A DNA stretch of 45,849 bases from Bacillota bacterium (lineage in GTDB: Bacteria > Bacillota > Bacilli > Alicyclobacillales > SLC66), in the NCBI GenBank assembly GCA_021846145.1, contig JAJZCJ010000002.1:1-45849 (forward strand), given 5' to 3'. A program made the position numbers and the translations under genes. This document shows, piece after piece, positions 34,436-43,195 of the stretch (position 1 is the stretch's first letter; every line of letters begins with the position of its first letter). The notes under the pieces are model-generated. The model was given only the letters and a program-made list of their open reading frames with translations, made no database searches and had not been told where the DNA came from.

Positions 34436-34834
34436 ATGCTCAATCGAAAATACTCGATCACTGAACTAGCTCAGTTGATGGATGTCACGACTAGAACGAT
34501 ACGCTATTACGAGGAAATCGGGCTCATTTCACCGGATCGCCAAGGTAAAACACGTTGGTACAAAGAAAGTGATCGGGTGCGATTAAAGTTAATTTTACGA
34601 GGGCGTAGACTGGGTTTTAGCCTGCAGGAAATCGAAGAAATGGTTTCCTTGTACGATTCCGACCCGACAGAAGTGACTCAATTGCAGGAGGTGATTCGCA
34701 GGGGCGATCAAAGAATCAGAGCGATCGAAGAACAGATTCATGATCTACAGGCTGTGCATGCTGAGTTGCAAGATTTTCGTACAAAAATGATGACGGTCTT
34801 ATTAGATAAATTGAAGGAGGAGAAAGTGCAATGA
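34436..34834 (+). CDS. MerR-family regulator (LiuR-like) of acyl-CoA metabolism
   Basis: 132 residues from the ATG at 34436; a TTG at 34424 lies directly on the AGAAAAGG site and is not credible. Winged-helix MerR head: YSITELAQLMDVTTRTIRYYEEIGLISPDRQGKTRWY, then the dimerisation coiled coil (EVIRRGDQRIRAIEEQIHDLQAVHAEL). No metal-binding cysteines are present, so it belongs to the metabolite-sensing type found beside branched-chain or fatty acid degradation genes. It is translationally coupled (ATGA) to the acyl-CoA dehydrogenase. Confidence 0.9.
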   Translation: MLNRKYSITELAQLMDVTTRTIRYYEEIGLISPDRQGKTRWYKESDRVRLKLILRGRRLGFSLQEIEEMVSLYDSDPTEVTQLQEVIRRGDQRIRAIEEQIHDLQAVHAELQDFRTKMMTVLLDKLKEEKVQ

Positions 34835-36420
34835 ATTTCCAATCCTATGCGTACGGTATGAATCATTGGGAAGCGGACAAGGATCTTCAACACGTGTTGC
34901 AGCTTTACTGGCCTGGGTTGAACCAGCATCAACAGGATTTATGGGACTTTGGACAACTCGCGGGAACAGAAATTTATGAAACGGCGTATCATATTGATCA
35001 TGACGCAGGGCCTGTCTTGATCATGCATGATCTCGATGGCAAACGCGTGGATCGGGTGCGATTCAGCCCTGCAGAAAAAGGGTTATTAAAGAAACTGGCG
35101 TTTATTAATCGCCCACCATATGAAGGAGGGAGTTGGCATCACCATTTTGCTTACGGGTATATGCTTGCTGACCCTGGACTTTATTGTGTGCTTACCATTA
35201 CTAATCAAACGGCTTATGCCATTCACAAATACGCGTCAGATCAAGTGACTTGGAAAGAAAAGTTGCTTAGTGGAGAGATGTACGGTGCCACCTGGATGTC
35301 TGAAAACCAGGGGGGCAGTGATCTTGGTGCCAATGAAACTCAGGCCGTCAATGAAAACGGTTACTGGAAACTAACGGGAGATAAATTTTTTGCAAGTGGT
35401 GCCGGACTTACTGATGTGGCCATCACGACGGCAAGACCAGAAGGTGCTACGGCAGGGCCAAAAGGATTGGCACTTTTTTTATTGCCGCGTGAAATTAATC
35501 AAGGTGAACTGAATTTTCATGTGCGCAGGTTGAAGGACAAAAGCGCAACGAGGGCAGTGCCTTCCGGAGAGGTGGAATTGAATCGATCGGAAGCGATTTT
35601 AATCGGTAAAGCAGAGGAAGGTATTTATTATACATTAGAAAACTTGACCGTATCCCGTCTGGCAAACGGCATCGCCGCGATGGGCATTGCAAAAAAGGCA
35701 CATTTGGAAGTGTTGGAACGGGTGAAAAGGCGGCATTCTTTTGGTCATGCGTTGATTGATCATCCACTCATTCGCAGAGACCTGACCGAACTTGCTGTTC
35801 GCACTGCAGCAGGGACCGCTCTCGCATTTCACGCGGTTCATGCGTTTGATTCCGCATGGACTGAAACCCCTCCGTATAGTGCGAGATATCATTATGCACG
35901 GTTTTTAAGTCATTTGGCAAAGAATCGTACGGCTGCTCATGCCTCTGCGGTCACTGCGCTAGCCATGGAACTGTTCGGAGGACTTGGATTTATGGATGAA
36001 TACGCAGTGGCTAGGTGGCATCGGGAGGCGCTGATCACCCCAATTTGGGAGGGGCCAAGCAACATTCAGGCACTCGATTTTCTTGAAGCGATGCAGAAAA
36101 AGAAGGCTCATGAATCATTTCTTGCAGATTTTCTGCCCACCTTTGAGCAAGCGAATAATAAAGAATCTCAACTCGCCAAAAACGTCGTGGAACAAGTGCT
36201 TTCGCAAATGGGGAAGTATTCTCCTCATGAGGCACAGTGGTACGCCAAGGATGCGTTAAATCAATTGGCTGATGCGGCACAAATAGGTCTTTTACTGAGA
36301 CTTGCAAAAACCGGTGGGGATCGTTATTACAAGCTGGCCAAGCTGTACGCGATCCGATTTCTGCAAAAGGAAGAGTTTCCGTCATGGGCTTATGATGATC
36401 CTGAATTGTGGAGGGGATAA
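34831..36420 (+). CDS. Acyl-CoA dehydrogenase, AidB-like
   Basis: 529 residues, longer than ordinary acyl-CoA dehydrogenases and matching the AidB-like subgroup. GAAGGAGG lies before the ATG. FAD/substrate loops: GATWMSENQGGSDLGANET and KLTGDKFFASGA. The catalytic Glu position is kept in IWEGPSNIQALD, and ELFGGLGFMDEY is typical. It oxidises an acyl-CoA to the enoyl-CoA with an electron-transferring flavoprotein. The linked synthetase suggests a free carboxylic acid is activated and then dehydrogenated. The chain type of the substrate cannot be read. Confidence 0.9.
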   Translation: MNFQSYAYGMNHWEADKDLQHVLQLYWPGLNQHQQDLWDFGQLAGTEIYETAYHIDHDAGPVLIMHDLDGKRVDRVRFSPAEKGLLKKLAFINRPPYEGGSWHHHFAYGYMLADPGLYCVLTITNQTAYAIHKYASDQVTWKEKLLSGEMYGATWMSENQGGSDLGANETQAVNENGYWKLTGDKFFASGAGLTDVAITTARPEGATAGPKGLALFLLPREINQGELNFHVRRLKDKSATRAVPSGEVELNRSEAILIGKAEEGIYYTLENLTVSRLANGIAAMGIAKKAHLEVLERVKRRHSFGHALIDHPLIRRDLTELAVRTAAGTALAFHAVHAFDSAWTETPPYSARYHYARFLSHLAKNRTAAHASAVTALAMELFGGLGFMDEYAVARWHREALITPIWEGPSNIQALDFLEAMQKKKAHESFLADFLPTFEQANNKESQLAKNVVEQVLSQMGKYSPHEAQWYAKDALNQLADAAQIGLLLRLAKTGGDRYYKLAKLYAIRFLQKEEFPSWAYDDPELWRG

Positions 36421-36423
36421 TCG

Positions 36424-38004
36424 ATGCGCAACTGGGTGATTCACGAGGTGTTGTCAAGTGCCCTTGCTGCCAATCCGAAAGGTGAGGTGGTTAGCGGCAA
36501 CAGGAGATTTACCTATGAAGAGCTAAATGCCCGGGTGTTGCGACTAGCCAATCAGCTTAAAAAACTTGGAATAATTAAAGGCACAGTGGTCGGGGTGATG
36601 GATGTAAATAGCCATCGCTACCTCGAACTCCAGTATGCATTGTCGATGTTGGGCGCGGTCATTCACACCCTGAATTTTCGTTTGTCTGCAAACGATCTGC
36701 TTTATACGATCCACCATGCACAAGATGAATGGCTGTTTGTGTGGGAGGGCTTTGCCAGTGCCGTAGGAGAGTTGCCAAAAAACTTTGCGCACTGGGTGTG
36801 GTTGACGGAAAATGATGAACCAACAGAAGCGCATGCTGGACTTATCTACGAATCGTTAATTGCGCAAGGATCAGAGATTGATGTGGATACAACTAAAAAA
36901 GTGAGCGAAGAGGATCCATATTCCATTTTTTACACCACAGGGACTACGGGTAGGCCGAAAGGACTTTTGTATCGGCATCGTGACATGTTGCAAGCATCCT
37001 TGCAAATCCTTCATCATTTGTCACTACACCCGACCGGAGCAAAAGCCCAAAGTCAAGATGTGTTTATGCCGCTTATTCCGTTTTTTCACATACATGCGTG
37101 GGGAACGGCGTTTTCAGTGCCATACTTGGGTGCCAAACTGGTATTGCCAGAACGCGCTGACGCAAGGGGACAACTGGATTTGATCAAAAATGAAAGTGTT
37201 ACTTGGTCGAATATGGTACCCACGCAAATGCAGATGCTGATGGACGAAGTGGAAAAAAGTGAGAGTGCGCTCTCTCTCAAGGTGTTGACAGGTGGAAGCC
37301 AATTGACATCGGGAGTAGCGCGCAGGGCTGAACATTTAGGAATTCAGTTCAGTTTGATTTACGGTGGTTCTGATCAACTGGCAACCAGTATTTCAATTCT
37401 TCGGAGCGCTACTACATGGGATCAGACGAAAAAACGCGAACATTTGGCTACGCGAACTTATCCGTTGCCGATGGTGGAAATGGAAATTCGTGATGAATTA
37501 AACGGCCAGCGAATCATACCGGATGGAAAAACAATGGGGGAAATATGGGTGAGAAGCCCGTGGATACCTGACGGTTACCTTGGCGAAAAAGAGCGTTCAA
37601 AGGCGACCTATATTGACGGATGGTTTCGCAGCGGAGATTTGGCCATCGCTTTTCCAGACCAAACTTTCTACGTAGTAGATCGGGAGAAGGATGCAATAAA
37701 AAGTGGTGGAGAGTGGATACCCAGTGGTGTGCTGGAAGCACTGATTTCTGAGCACCCTAAAGTAGATACTGTGGCCGTGATTGCAAAAAAGGATGAGTAT
37801 TGGGGAGAAAGACCGATTGCCGTGATCAGGAGCAGGGGTGAATTGACAGAAGCAGAGATTAAAGATTTTCTTGAGGATATTGTAAAGGATAGGGGGATCC
37901 CTGGATATTGGATACCGGATGAAGTGATATTGGTAAATGAACTGCCATTGACAAGTGCGGGCAAGTTGAATAAAGCTATACTAAAGCAGAATCTGAACAT
38001 ATAA
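36424..38004 (+). CDS. Fatty-acid/medium-chain acyl-CoA synthetase (AMP-forming)
   Basis: 526 residues. GGAGGGG lies before the ATG, 3 bases after the dehydrogenase stop. ANL-superfamily motifs: P-loop YTTGTTGRPKGL, A5-like IYGGSDQLATS, hinge GWFRSGDLA...VVDREKDAIKSGGEWIPS, and A10 lysine LTSAGKLNK. It activates a carboxylic acid to acyl-CoA through an acyl-adenylate. The size and the SGGEWIPS motif agree with medium/long-chain synthetases of the AlkK group. It ends the MerR-dehydrogenase-synthetase operon. Confidence 0.9.
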   Translation: MRNWVIHEVLSSALAANPKGEVVSGNRRFTYEELNARVLRLANQLKKLGIIKGTVVGVMDVNSHRYLELQYALSMLGAVIHTLNFRLSANDLLYTIHHAQDEWLFVWEGFASAVGELPKNFAHWVWLTENDEPTEAHAGLIYESLIAQGSEIDVDTTKKVSEEDPYSIFYTTGTTGRPKGLLYRHRDMLQASLQILHHLSLHPTGAKAQSQDVFMPLIPFFHIHAWGTAFSVPYLGAKLVLPERADARGQLDLIKNESVTWSNMVPTQMQMLMDEVEKSESALSLKVLTGGSQLTSGVARRAEHLGIQFSLIYGGSDQLATSISILRSATTWDQTKKREHLATRTYPLPMVEMEIRDELNGQRIIPDGKTMGEIWVRSPWIPDGYLGEKERSKATYIDGWFRSGDLAIAFPDQTFYVVDREKDAIKSGGEWIPSGVLEALISEHPKVDTVAVIAKKDEYWGERPIAVIRSRGELTEAEIKDFLEDIVKDRGIPGYWIPDEVILVNELPLTSAGKLNKAILKQNLNI

Positions 38005-38015
38005 ATCGAGGGACC

Positions 38016-38064
38016 TTTACCTGAAGAGGCTCATTTCATAGCGAAATGAGCCTCTTCAGGTAAA
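38016..38064. terminator. 22-bp perfect hairpin after the acyl-CoA operon
   Basis: The arms 38016-38037 (starting TTTACCTGAAGAGG) and 38043-38064 are exact complements with the 5-base loop ATAGC. It lies 11 bases after the synthetase stop. The stem is unusually long and is not directly followed by a T-run. Confidence 0.85.
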
Positions 38065-38114
38065 ATTCAGCTTTTCCCTTTAACATGTAATCATAACGAG
38101 GGGAGGAATTTACA

Positions 38115-38225
38115 ATGGATACAAAGGAAAAGAATAAAATGTCAGATCGCGAGGCTTATAAGTTTATGCGCTGGAGTATACTTGCTGTGTTTTTGTTACT
38201 GGCATTTTCCAATATTCCGCATTAA
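38115..38225 (+). CDS. Small single-pass membrane protein, 36 residues
   Basis: The ATG at 38115 follows GGGGAGGAATTTACA, a very strong ribosome binding site. The product starts with a charged segment (MDTKEKNKMSDREAYKF), contains one membrane helix (WSILAVFLLLAFSNI) and ends PH. It has its own unit after the 22-bp hairpin. I do not recognise a family; the binding site and clean topology make it credible as a small membrane protein. Confidence 0.6.
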   Translation: MDTKEKNKMSDREAYKFMRWSILAVFLLLAFSNIPH

Positions 38226-38294
38226 ACAATTTTACCTCTGCACCACTTTCTTTTTTCCTCTATGAAAGCCCTTTCTTATCATGCTATTCAACTA

Positions 38295-38777
38295 TTATTT
38301 TAAAGTAGAATTCGATGGTTGACTTTGGCTTACATGAATCCCTAGTCCATGACTATATACCATAGTTCCTCCAATATGGCCTGTTATACTGACAAGAATG
38401 GCGGCGATAATGGAAAAAACAAGCGCAAGCGTTGCTACTTGTTTTTTATTGCGTCGAAAATACCACTGAAAAACAAAAGCGATTACTAGTGCTATTCCAG
38501 TGAGTTCTCCAAAACGTTGGTGTGTTTCTAGCATTGGTGCGAGAGTAGTAGTCACGTTTGCATAGTATTCAGAGATGATGCCGGTAAAACCTGCTGCAAG
38601 AGTGGATAGAATGCTTAAGACCAACAACCACATAAACATGCGTTCGTAGAATGGGTCTTTCTTTTTGAAGTATCCAATGACACCGATTAGTGCGGCTACA
38701 ATATTAATGGCAATTGTAAAGTGAATCACCATAGGATGAATGGTGGATGGGAATAAGTGATATATGGCAATTAGCAT
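38295..38777 (-). CDS. DUF2231-like integral membrane protein
   Basis: 160 residues; GGAGG lies before the ATG. Four membrane helices are predicted. The start IHPMVIHFTIAINIVAALIGVIGY has the HPM-x-VHF-x-IA pattern of DUF2231 proteins, and further histidines lie near helices (LETHQRFGELTG, SITGHIGGTMVYSHGLG). Some such proteins are thought to bind haem through the conserved histidines; no function is established here. It is preceded in the same direction by the histidine-kinase-like gene 126 bases upstream. Confidence 0.75.
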   Translation of the reverse strand: MLIAIYHLFPSTIHPMVIHFTIAINIVAALIGVIGYFKKKDPFYERMFMWLLVLSILSTLAAGFTGIISEYYANVTTTLAPMLETHQRFGELTGIALVIAFVFQWYFRRNKKQVATLALVFSIIAAILVSITGHIGGTMVYSHGLGIHVSQSQPSNSTLK

Positions 38778-38902
38778 GCGAAACCTCCGATTTATCTATG
38801 AGTTTATCTAATACAATAATTTTAGAATCACAGAAAAGGCTTGTGGTTTTCTGGAGACGATCAGCGCAGAGCGTCACACTTTATCGTGAAAGTGTGGTTG
38901 GG

Positions 38903-39472
38903 TTATTTACTGGAATTTTTATCATGAAGTTTTCCGAACAGTGATTCTAGTCGCAAAAGCTCATCTTCAATAAGTTTGAGGTTTGTGCCAGAAAAATTAT
39001 CTTGATTTTTCTGAAAAAGCAATAAACGCATGGCGAGTAATGAATTTCTAACTTCATTTACAAATGTCCAAGAGACTATTTGTTTTTCATAGTCGTCACC
39101 TCCCCAAAGCAGCCTCTTGCGGGCTGCTAAGCGGTGTTCCCTGCCTAACCAAGCAATAATGGAAGTTCCAATAATTTCAATGATCATCTCTGCAATAGGA
39201 AGCAGATGAACAAAACGAGTGGGGATCACTATCAAAATAAATGCAATCAAAAAAGCAGGGGTAAAACCCATTCCATACCCAATCGCACCTGCAAGCACTA
39301 CAGCCACCAGTAAGAAGTACTGATGCATCACAATACCCCAAATAAGCATCATTAATCCAATAATTGCAGCCATCAAACTTTGCCTAGCCTTAAAAAATCC
39401 CATTAGCATATCGTCGAAATCTTCGGTGAAGGTTAAGAAACGCCGCCAAGCATGATGAATGATTTGTTTCAT
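38903..39472 (-). CDS. Membrane protein with degenerate histidine-kinase dimerisation segment
   Basis: 189 residues from the ATG at 39472, eight bases after GGGGAGA; a start at 39499 is also in frame. The N-terminal half holds several membrane helices. The C-terminal segment WTFVNEVRNSLLAMRLLL followed by EDELLRLESLFGKL has the spacing of a histidine-kinase DHp helix pair (F-x-H-E-x-R-N-P-L, then E-L-x-R-x-E). The phospho-acceptor His is Asn (AAT, one base from CAT), and the protein ends before any ATPase domain. It cannot be an active kinase alone. It may be a docking or inhibitory remnant, or a new membrane family. Confidence 0.65.
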   Translation of the reverse strand: MKQIIHHAWRRFLTFTEDFDDMLMGFFKARQSLMAAIIGLMMLIWGIVMHQYFLLVAVVLAGAIGYGMGFTPAFLIAFILIVIPTRFVHLLPIAEMIIEIIGTSIIAWLGREHRLAARKRLLWGGDDYEKQIVSWTFVNEVRNSLLAMRLLLFQKNQDNFSGTNLKLIEDELLRLESLFGKLHDKNSSK

Positions 39473-39669
39473 GGGCGCATTCTCCCCTTTGCATCGCATT
39501 TTAGTATATAATTGTTGATATTGTAACGGATTTACCTCAATTTGTTCATGATATAAAACGACTGATTTATCTAGTTCATTTCTACAAATTTATGACCATT
39601 TCATCATCAATGTGGGGAGAGAGAATGATGTATAAATAAAAATGAACATTTAGACGGAATGATATTTTA

Positions 39670-40158
39670 TTATTTGATTATTTGCTTTATTATTATATAA
39701 AGAACACGACGTATATATTGGAACATATTGTATATTTTTTGCCATCCTACAGGATGAACAAATGATGGATATGCTCCTGGTTCGTTAGGTTCTAACTTTT
39801 TTGCTAGTTTAATTATTTGATGGGAATGCAATACATCAATGACAAAAGAACTGTGAAATAATCGATCCACAGAGCATGAAATTTCCGTATAGGCTGGCCC
39901 CTTATTTTCGATGATGAGGCCGAGATGAATTTTTGCATATTCCTGATTTTCTTTGAAATGAAACCACTCATTAGAGACGGGCTGGTTGGTGCGAACAACA
40001 AGATAGCGCCTTTGTGTGAGCGGGTCGCCAGCAAGATTAGATTCAAAAAATTTATTTGATTTAGTTTCAAGCCAAATTTGTGTAGATTTATGTGGCTTGA
40101 TGAAGATGTGTAGGTTCTTGGATGAATCGTTTCGTTGCAAATGTAGTGATCGAGCCAT
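39670..40158 (-). CDS. Hypothetical protein, 162 residues
   Basis: The ATG at 40158 follows AGGTG by six bases; GTG 40167 is also in frame. I do not recognise the family. No signal peptide is visible. The middle (RRYLVVRTNQPVSNEWFHF, IHLGLIIENKGPAYTEIS) looks beta-rich, and the last 15 residues are hydrophobic and basic (IRRVLYIIIKQIIK), possibly a membrane-binding helix. It and its flanks are clearly more AT-rich than the neighbours, which could mean recent acquisition. It stands alone between the kinase-like gene and a divergent chemoreceptor. Confidence 0.55.
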   Translation of the reverse strand: MARSLHLQRNDSSKNLHIFIKPHKSTQIWLETKSNKFFESNLAGDPLTQRRYLVVRTNQPVSNEWFHFKENQEYAKIHLGLIIENKGPAYTEISCSVDRLFHSSFVIDVLHSHQIIKLAKKLEPNEPGAYPSFVHPVGWQKIYNMFQYIRRVLYIIIKQIIK

Positions 40159-40263
40159 TATGTTCACCTGATTATTTTAAGATAATTAGATAAATGAAAT
40201 GAGATAATTATATTTTAGCATAGATGACGAGTTGAAAGCGTTATCAGTCGAGGGGAGAACAAC

Positions 40264-41874
40264 ATGTCTGCAGAAAGAAATTTGCCTAAAAAAATTGTCA
40301 AGAAGCAAACGTTACTCGTGGAAACCACGGCTCATGAGGTAGAACAAGTGTTAGAGCATTATCGTGGCATAACAGAAAAATCCCGGGCGGAAATTCGTGA
40401 CATATTAAAAAAACGTTTAAGCACACTCGAGTATTATGTGTTGGTGAGACCTGACGGATATGGGGAAATCCATACAAATCACTTGCGTGAGGCGGTGTAT
40501 TTTACAGATCCTGTTGGTATGAAATGCGCGACGGTGGAGAAGACGGAGGCGTTTTTTTATCCTAGAAATACAGGTGAACAATTGGTGGATGTATCCACAC
40601 CTGTGTACTTACAGGGTAAGAAAGTCTACGCATTGCGTTCAGGAACGATTTTGATGGGTGTTAGTCGGGAGTGGAAAGTGGGGATACCTTTTGCGGTACT
40701 GCAATTGGCAGGCATTGTAGATGCTGTGATGACAAAGTCGTATTTGCCTGCTGGGTTGATGGTAGTAGCAGGTGCCATTGTATTGTTTGAAGGCTATCGA
40801 TTTCGAGCATTTTATCAACAAACGATTAACTTTATGCGGACAATGGCCAGTGGTGAATTGAGCCACACATTGCACCCTAAGTCACGTGATGAATGGGGAC
40901 AATTACACTTTGAATTGAACAAGGTAAGCATTGGAATGGTATCCATCATCAAGCGAATTCATCAAGCAGCTTTAAGTGTGAATGAGGGAGTAGGAGAATC
41001 GTCCCAAGCACTTAATGGGATTTATGCTGGTGCTGAAGAATTAGGGGCAAGTGTGGAAGAAATGAGCACCGGTGCCAGTACGCAAACCACTCTCCTAACA
41101 AGATCGTCCAATGAACTCGAGAATATTGCTGGCCAATTGAATATGATCGACAAGGATGTATCTACTTCACAAGTGATTTTAAATGAAATTAGTCATTCAG
41201 TTACGGAAACAGGTAAAAGTATGGTAAGTGTGGAGCATCACATGTCCAATACGGTCGTGGTGATGAATCAGTTTGCCGAAAATTTTAGCAAACTGCTGCA
41301 TCAAGTGGAGCAAATTAAAACATGGGCGAATGAGATTGGGGAAATTTCAAACCAAACGAGAATGCTTTCGCTTAATGCGAGTATTGAGGCGGCAAGAGCC
41401 GGTGAATATGGTAAGGGGTTTTCCGTGGTTGCCGAAGAAATTGGAAAGTTATCAGATGGAACTGATCATTTAACGAATCGGGTCAGAGAGGCTGTACAAG
41501 AACTAAGCACCTTTATGGCGTCTACGAGTACGACCGCCACAGAGCAGGAGGATGCGATTCGTACTAGTCAAAAAAGTTTAAGTGAGTTGACTGCTGAAGT
41601 GACTAAGGTTACAGAGAATTTTAATGATCTAAATCGACAAATGGAGAAGACCCGTACTGAAGTGAAAGAAACGTTACGATTTCGTGATGCAATTTTAGCA
41701 AACGTTCGTGAGATCTTGCAGATCACCACACAATTCGAATCCCAAGTCGACGGCATTCAGGGTGGTAGCAAACATCAAACTGATCAATTGTTAGAGATTT
41801 CGGATGCAGTCCAACAGTTAACGAGTGTGTTCATCTCCTTAAGTGAGGAATTGGAGCGTTTTAACGTAAGCTAA
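40264..41874 (+). CDS. Methyl-accepting chemotaxis protein
   Basis: 536 residues. Residues 1-135 form a sensor-like region ([34 protein letters not shown]) with no preceding membrane helix. Two membrane helices follow (about 139-156 and 160-177), then a HAMP-like linker ([21 protein letters not shown]) and the signalling domain with tip [37 protein letters not shown]. Because the sensor part comes before the first helix without a signal anchor, it is probably cytoplasmic. It signals through CheA/CheW. A perfect hairpin begins 3 bases after the stop. Confidence 0.92.
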   Translation: MSAERNLPKKIVKKQTLLVETTAHEVEQVLEHYRGITEKSRAEIRDILKKRLSTLEYYVLVRPDGYGEIHTNHLREAVYFTDPVGMKCATVEKTEAFFYPRNTGEQLVDVSTPVYLQGKKVYALRSGTILMGVSREWKVGIPFAVLQLAGIVDAVMTKSYLPAGLMVVAGAIVLFEGYRFRAFYQQTINFMRTMASGELSHTLHPKSRDEWGQLHFELNKVSIGMVSIIKRIHQAALSVNEGVGESSQALNGIYAGAEELGASVEEMSTGASTQTTLLTRSSNELENIAGQLNMIDKDVSTSQVILNEISHSVTETGKSMVSVEHHMSNTVVVMNQFAENFSKLLHQVEQIKTWANEIGEISNQTRMLSLNASIEAARAGEYGKGFSVVAEEIGKLSDGTDHLTNRVREAVQELSTFMASTSTTATEQEDAIRTSQKSLSELTAEVTKVTENFNDLNRQMEKTRTEVKETLRFRDAILANVREILQITTQFESQVDGIQGGSKHQTDQLLEISDAVQQLTSVFISLSEELERFNVS

Positions 41875-41876
41875 GG

Positions 41877-41925
41877 TACCACAAAAGAGGGAGCAGGCAA
41901 TTTGCCTGCTCCCTCTTTTGTGGTA
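41877..41925. terminator. Bidirectional terminator, 24-bp perfect palindrome
   Basis: The arms 41877-41900 and 41902-41925 are exact complements around a single T; the sequence passes through GAGGGAGCAGGCAA. It ends both the chemoreceptor gene and the convergent acetate transporter gene, whose stop is 14 bases away. Confidence 0.92.
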
Positions 41926-41938
41926 TTGTAAGATTCAA

Positions 41939-42523
41939 TTAGGAATTGGACGATTTGAGGAATGGTGATCCAACTGGCCAAATAACCCTTCCTGCTTGGG
42001 CGTTCATGATTCCTGCAGCCGCCGTATAAAGGGCGAGAATTCCTGTAATTAATCCGAACCAGCCACCGATAGCAGGACTTGATCCGCTGAAATTCGCGAT
42101 AGCAAGCAAGATGAATGTGATAACTAGGAATAAGAACACGTAGAAAAGTGCTTTGTTTGCATAAAAAGTCCCGAAAAACATATAGAGTGTGAATACGCCC
42201 CACATTAACAGATAAATCCCGATCCCTATTCCAGCATCCTTGCCCATTGCAGAAGCGTGATTAACTAACCAAAAAAATGATACCCAAAATGCACCATATG
42301 AAGAAAATGCGGTGGCACCAAATGTGTTACCCTTACGGAATTCCCACATGCCTGCAAGTAATTGGGTGGAACCGCCAAATACGAGTGCAAGTGCCAACAC
42401 CGTGGTAATGATGTCGCCAGGCAAAAGACCGGCGTTAATCAAACTTAGGATGACAGTAGTCAATCCGAATGCAGTAAGTCCAAGTGGACCTGGATCTGCA
42501 ATGACAACTGGTTTATCACTCAT
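41939..42523 (-). CDS. Acetate uptake transporter (GPR1/FUN34/YaaH family)
   Basis: 194 residues, six membrane helices. The family signature NPAPLGL appears as DPGPLGLTAFG near residue 10, and GGSTQLLAGMWEFRKGNTFGATAFSSYGAFW is the long conserved segment. GGGAGG lies before the ATG. SatP-type proteins move acetate and related acids across the membrane. The acetyl-CoA synthetase 0.7 kb downstream would use the acetate. The promoter carries a cre-like site just past the predicted transcription start. Confidence 0.92.
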   Translation of the reverse strand: MSDKPVVIADPGPLGLTAFGLTTVILSLINAGLLPGDIITTVLALALVFGGSTQLLAGMWEFRKGNTFGATAFSSYGAFWVSFFWLVNHASAMGKDAGIGIGIYLLMWGVFTLYMFFGTFYANKALFYVFLFLVITFILLAIANFSGSSPAIGGWFGLITGILALYTAAAGIMNAQAGRVIWPVGSPFLKSSNS

Positions 42524-42548
42524 CCTATCAACCTCCCTTAGGTTATAA

Positions 42549-42562
42549 TGAAAGCGCTTTAC
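42549..42562. promoter_or_regulatory. cre-like site upstream of the acetate transporter gene
   Basis: TGAAAGCGCTTTAC contains the perfect core AAAGCGCTTT and differs from the ideal cre only in the last two bases. It lies just downstream of the predicted transcription start, a repression position for CcpA. Confidence 0.6.
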
Positions 42563-42573
42563 TAACTTATTTG

Positions 42574-42602
42574 ATTCTACGAAATATTTGTGAAATTGTC
42601 AA
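42574..42602 (-). promoter_or_regulatory. Promoter of the acetate transporter gene
   Basis: On the minus strand TTGACA (42597-42602), 17 bases, then TAGAAT (42574-42579). Confidence 0.75.
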
Positions 42603-42747
42603 TCTGTTGTCACCTCGTTCACATTTTAGACATAATTTTGTGATGTAGTACAGAATCGTGTGAGTACGGACATATAACATTCTGAGTGGTTTGTTATATA
42701 ATTAATGTCAAAGTGTCGGAAATAGGGAAATGGCAGGTGACTCAAGT

Positions 42748-43137
42748 ATGAAACAACCATTGCTCACTTTTGTTGCGCGTATATCTAATTTTTTTCGGTG
42801 GGCCATTGTCTTGCTTATTCTGTGTATCTTGGCGCTGGGAATTATAGGATTCGTTCTGAAGTGGTATATTCTTGTCGTTAATCCACGCATTGTATTTAAT
42901 GATTTTTATTCTTTTGTTGACGATCTTTTCGCGTTGATTTTAGTATATGAATTTTTAGATTTACTGCGTACGCTGGCTCCCGCGCGACTGCTTGATTTGC
43001 TTTTAACGGTAATGGGAAGAAAGATGTTGCTTGCACACAATAATGACACGTTGGCATTTGAGACGGCTGTGTTTGGTGTGCTCTTGCTTTTGCGCCTCTT
43101 TTGGAACCGTTATAACCGAGACCGAGAACAAGAATAG
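42748..43137 (+). CDS. psiE: PsiE-family membrane protein
   Basis: 129 residues from the ATG at 42748, eight bases after GCAGGTGA; an in-frame ATG at 42730 is less well placed. Four membrane helices. The NDFYSFVDDLFALILVYEFLDLLRTL core is that of phosphate-starvation-inducible E proteins, whose molecular function is unknown. It is transcribed alone between two acetate genes on the other strand and ends against acsA at a shared terminator. Confidence 0.82.
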   Translation: MKQPLLTFVARISNFFRWAIVLLILCILALGIIGFVLKWYILVVNPRIVFNDFYSFVDDLFALILVYEFLDLLRTLAPARLLDLLLTVMGRKMLLAHNNDTLAFETAVFGVLLLLRLFWNRYNRDREQE

Positions 43138-43153
43138 ACTGAGACATATAAAA

Positions 43154-43181
43154 AAGCCAAGAAGGAATCCCCTCTTGGCTT
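43154..43181. terminator. Bidirectional terminator between psiE and acsA
   Basis: The stem AAGCCAAGA (43154-43162) / TCTTGGCTT (43173-43181) has further GG/CC pairing in the loop, and A-rich sequence before it, so T-rich on the other strand. It ends the two converging genes. Confidence 0.88.
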
Positions 43182-43195
43182 AGTATTTGAGAAAA

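Noticed and set aside
39617..39639. Tiny ORF MMYK with a strong GGGGAGAGAG site
   Set aside because: Four codons before a stop; no repeated or regulatory codons, so I do not call it a leader peptide.
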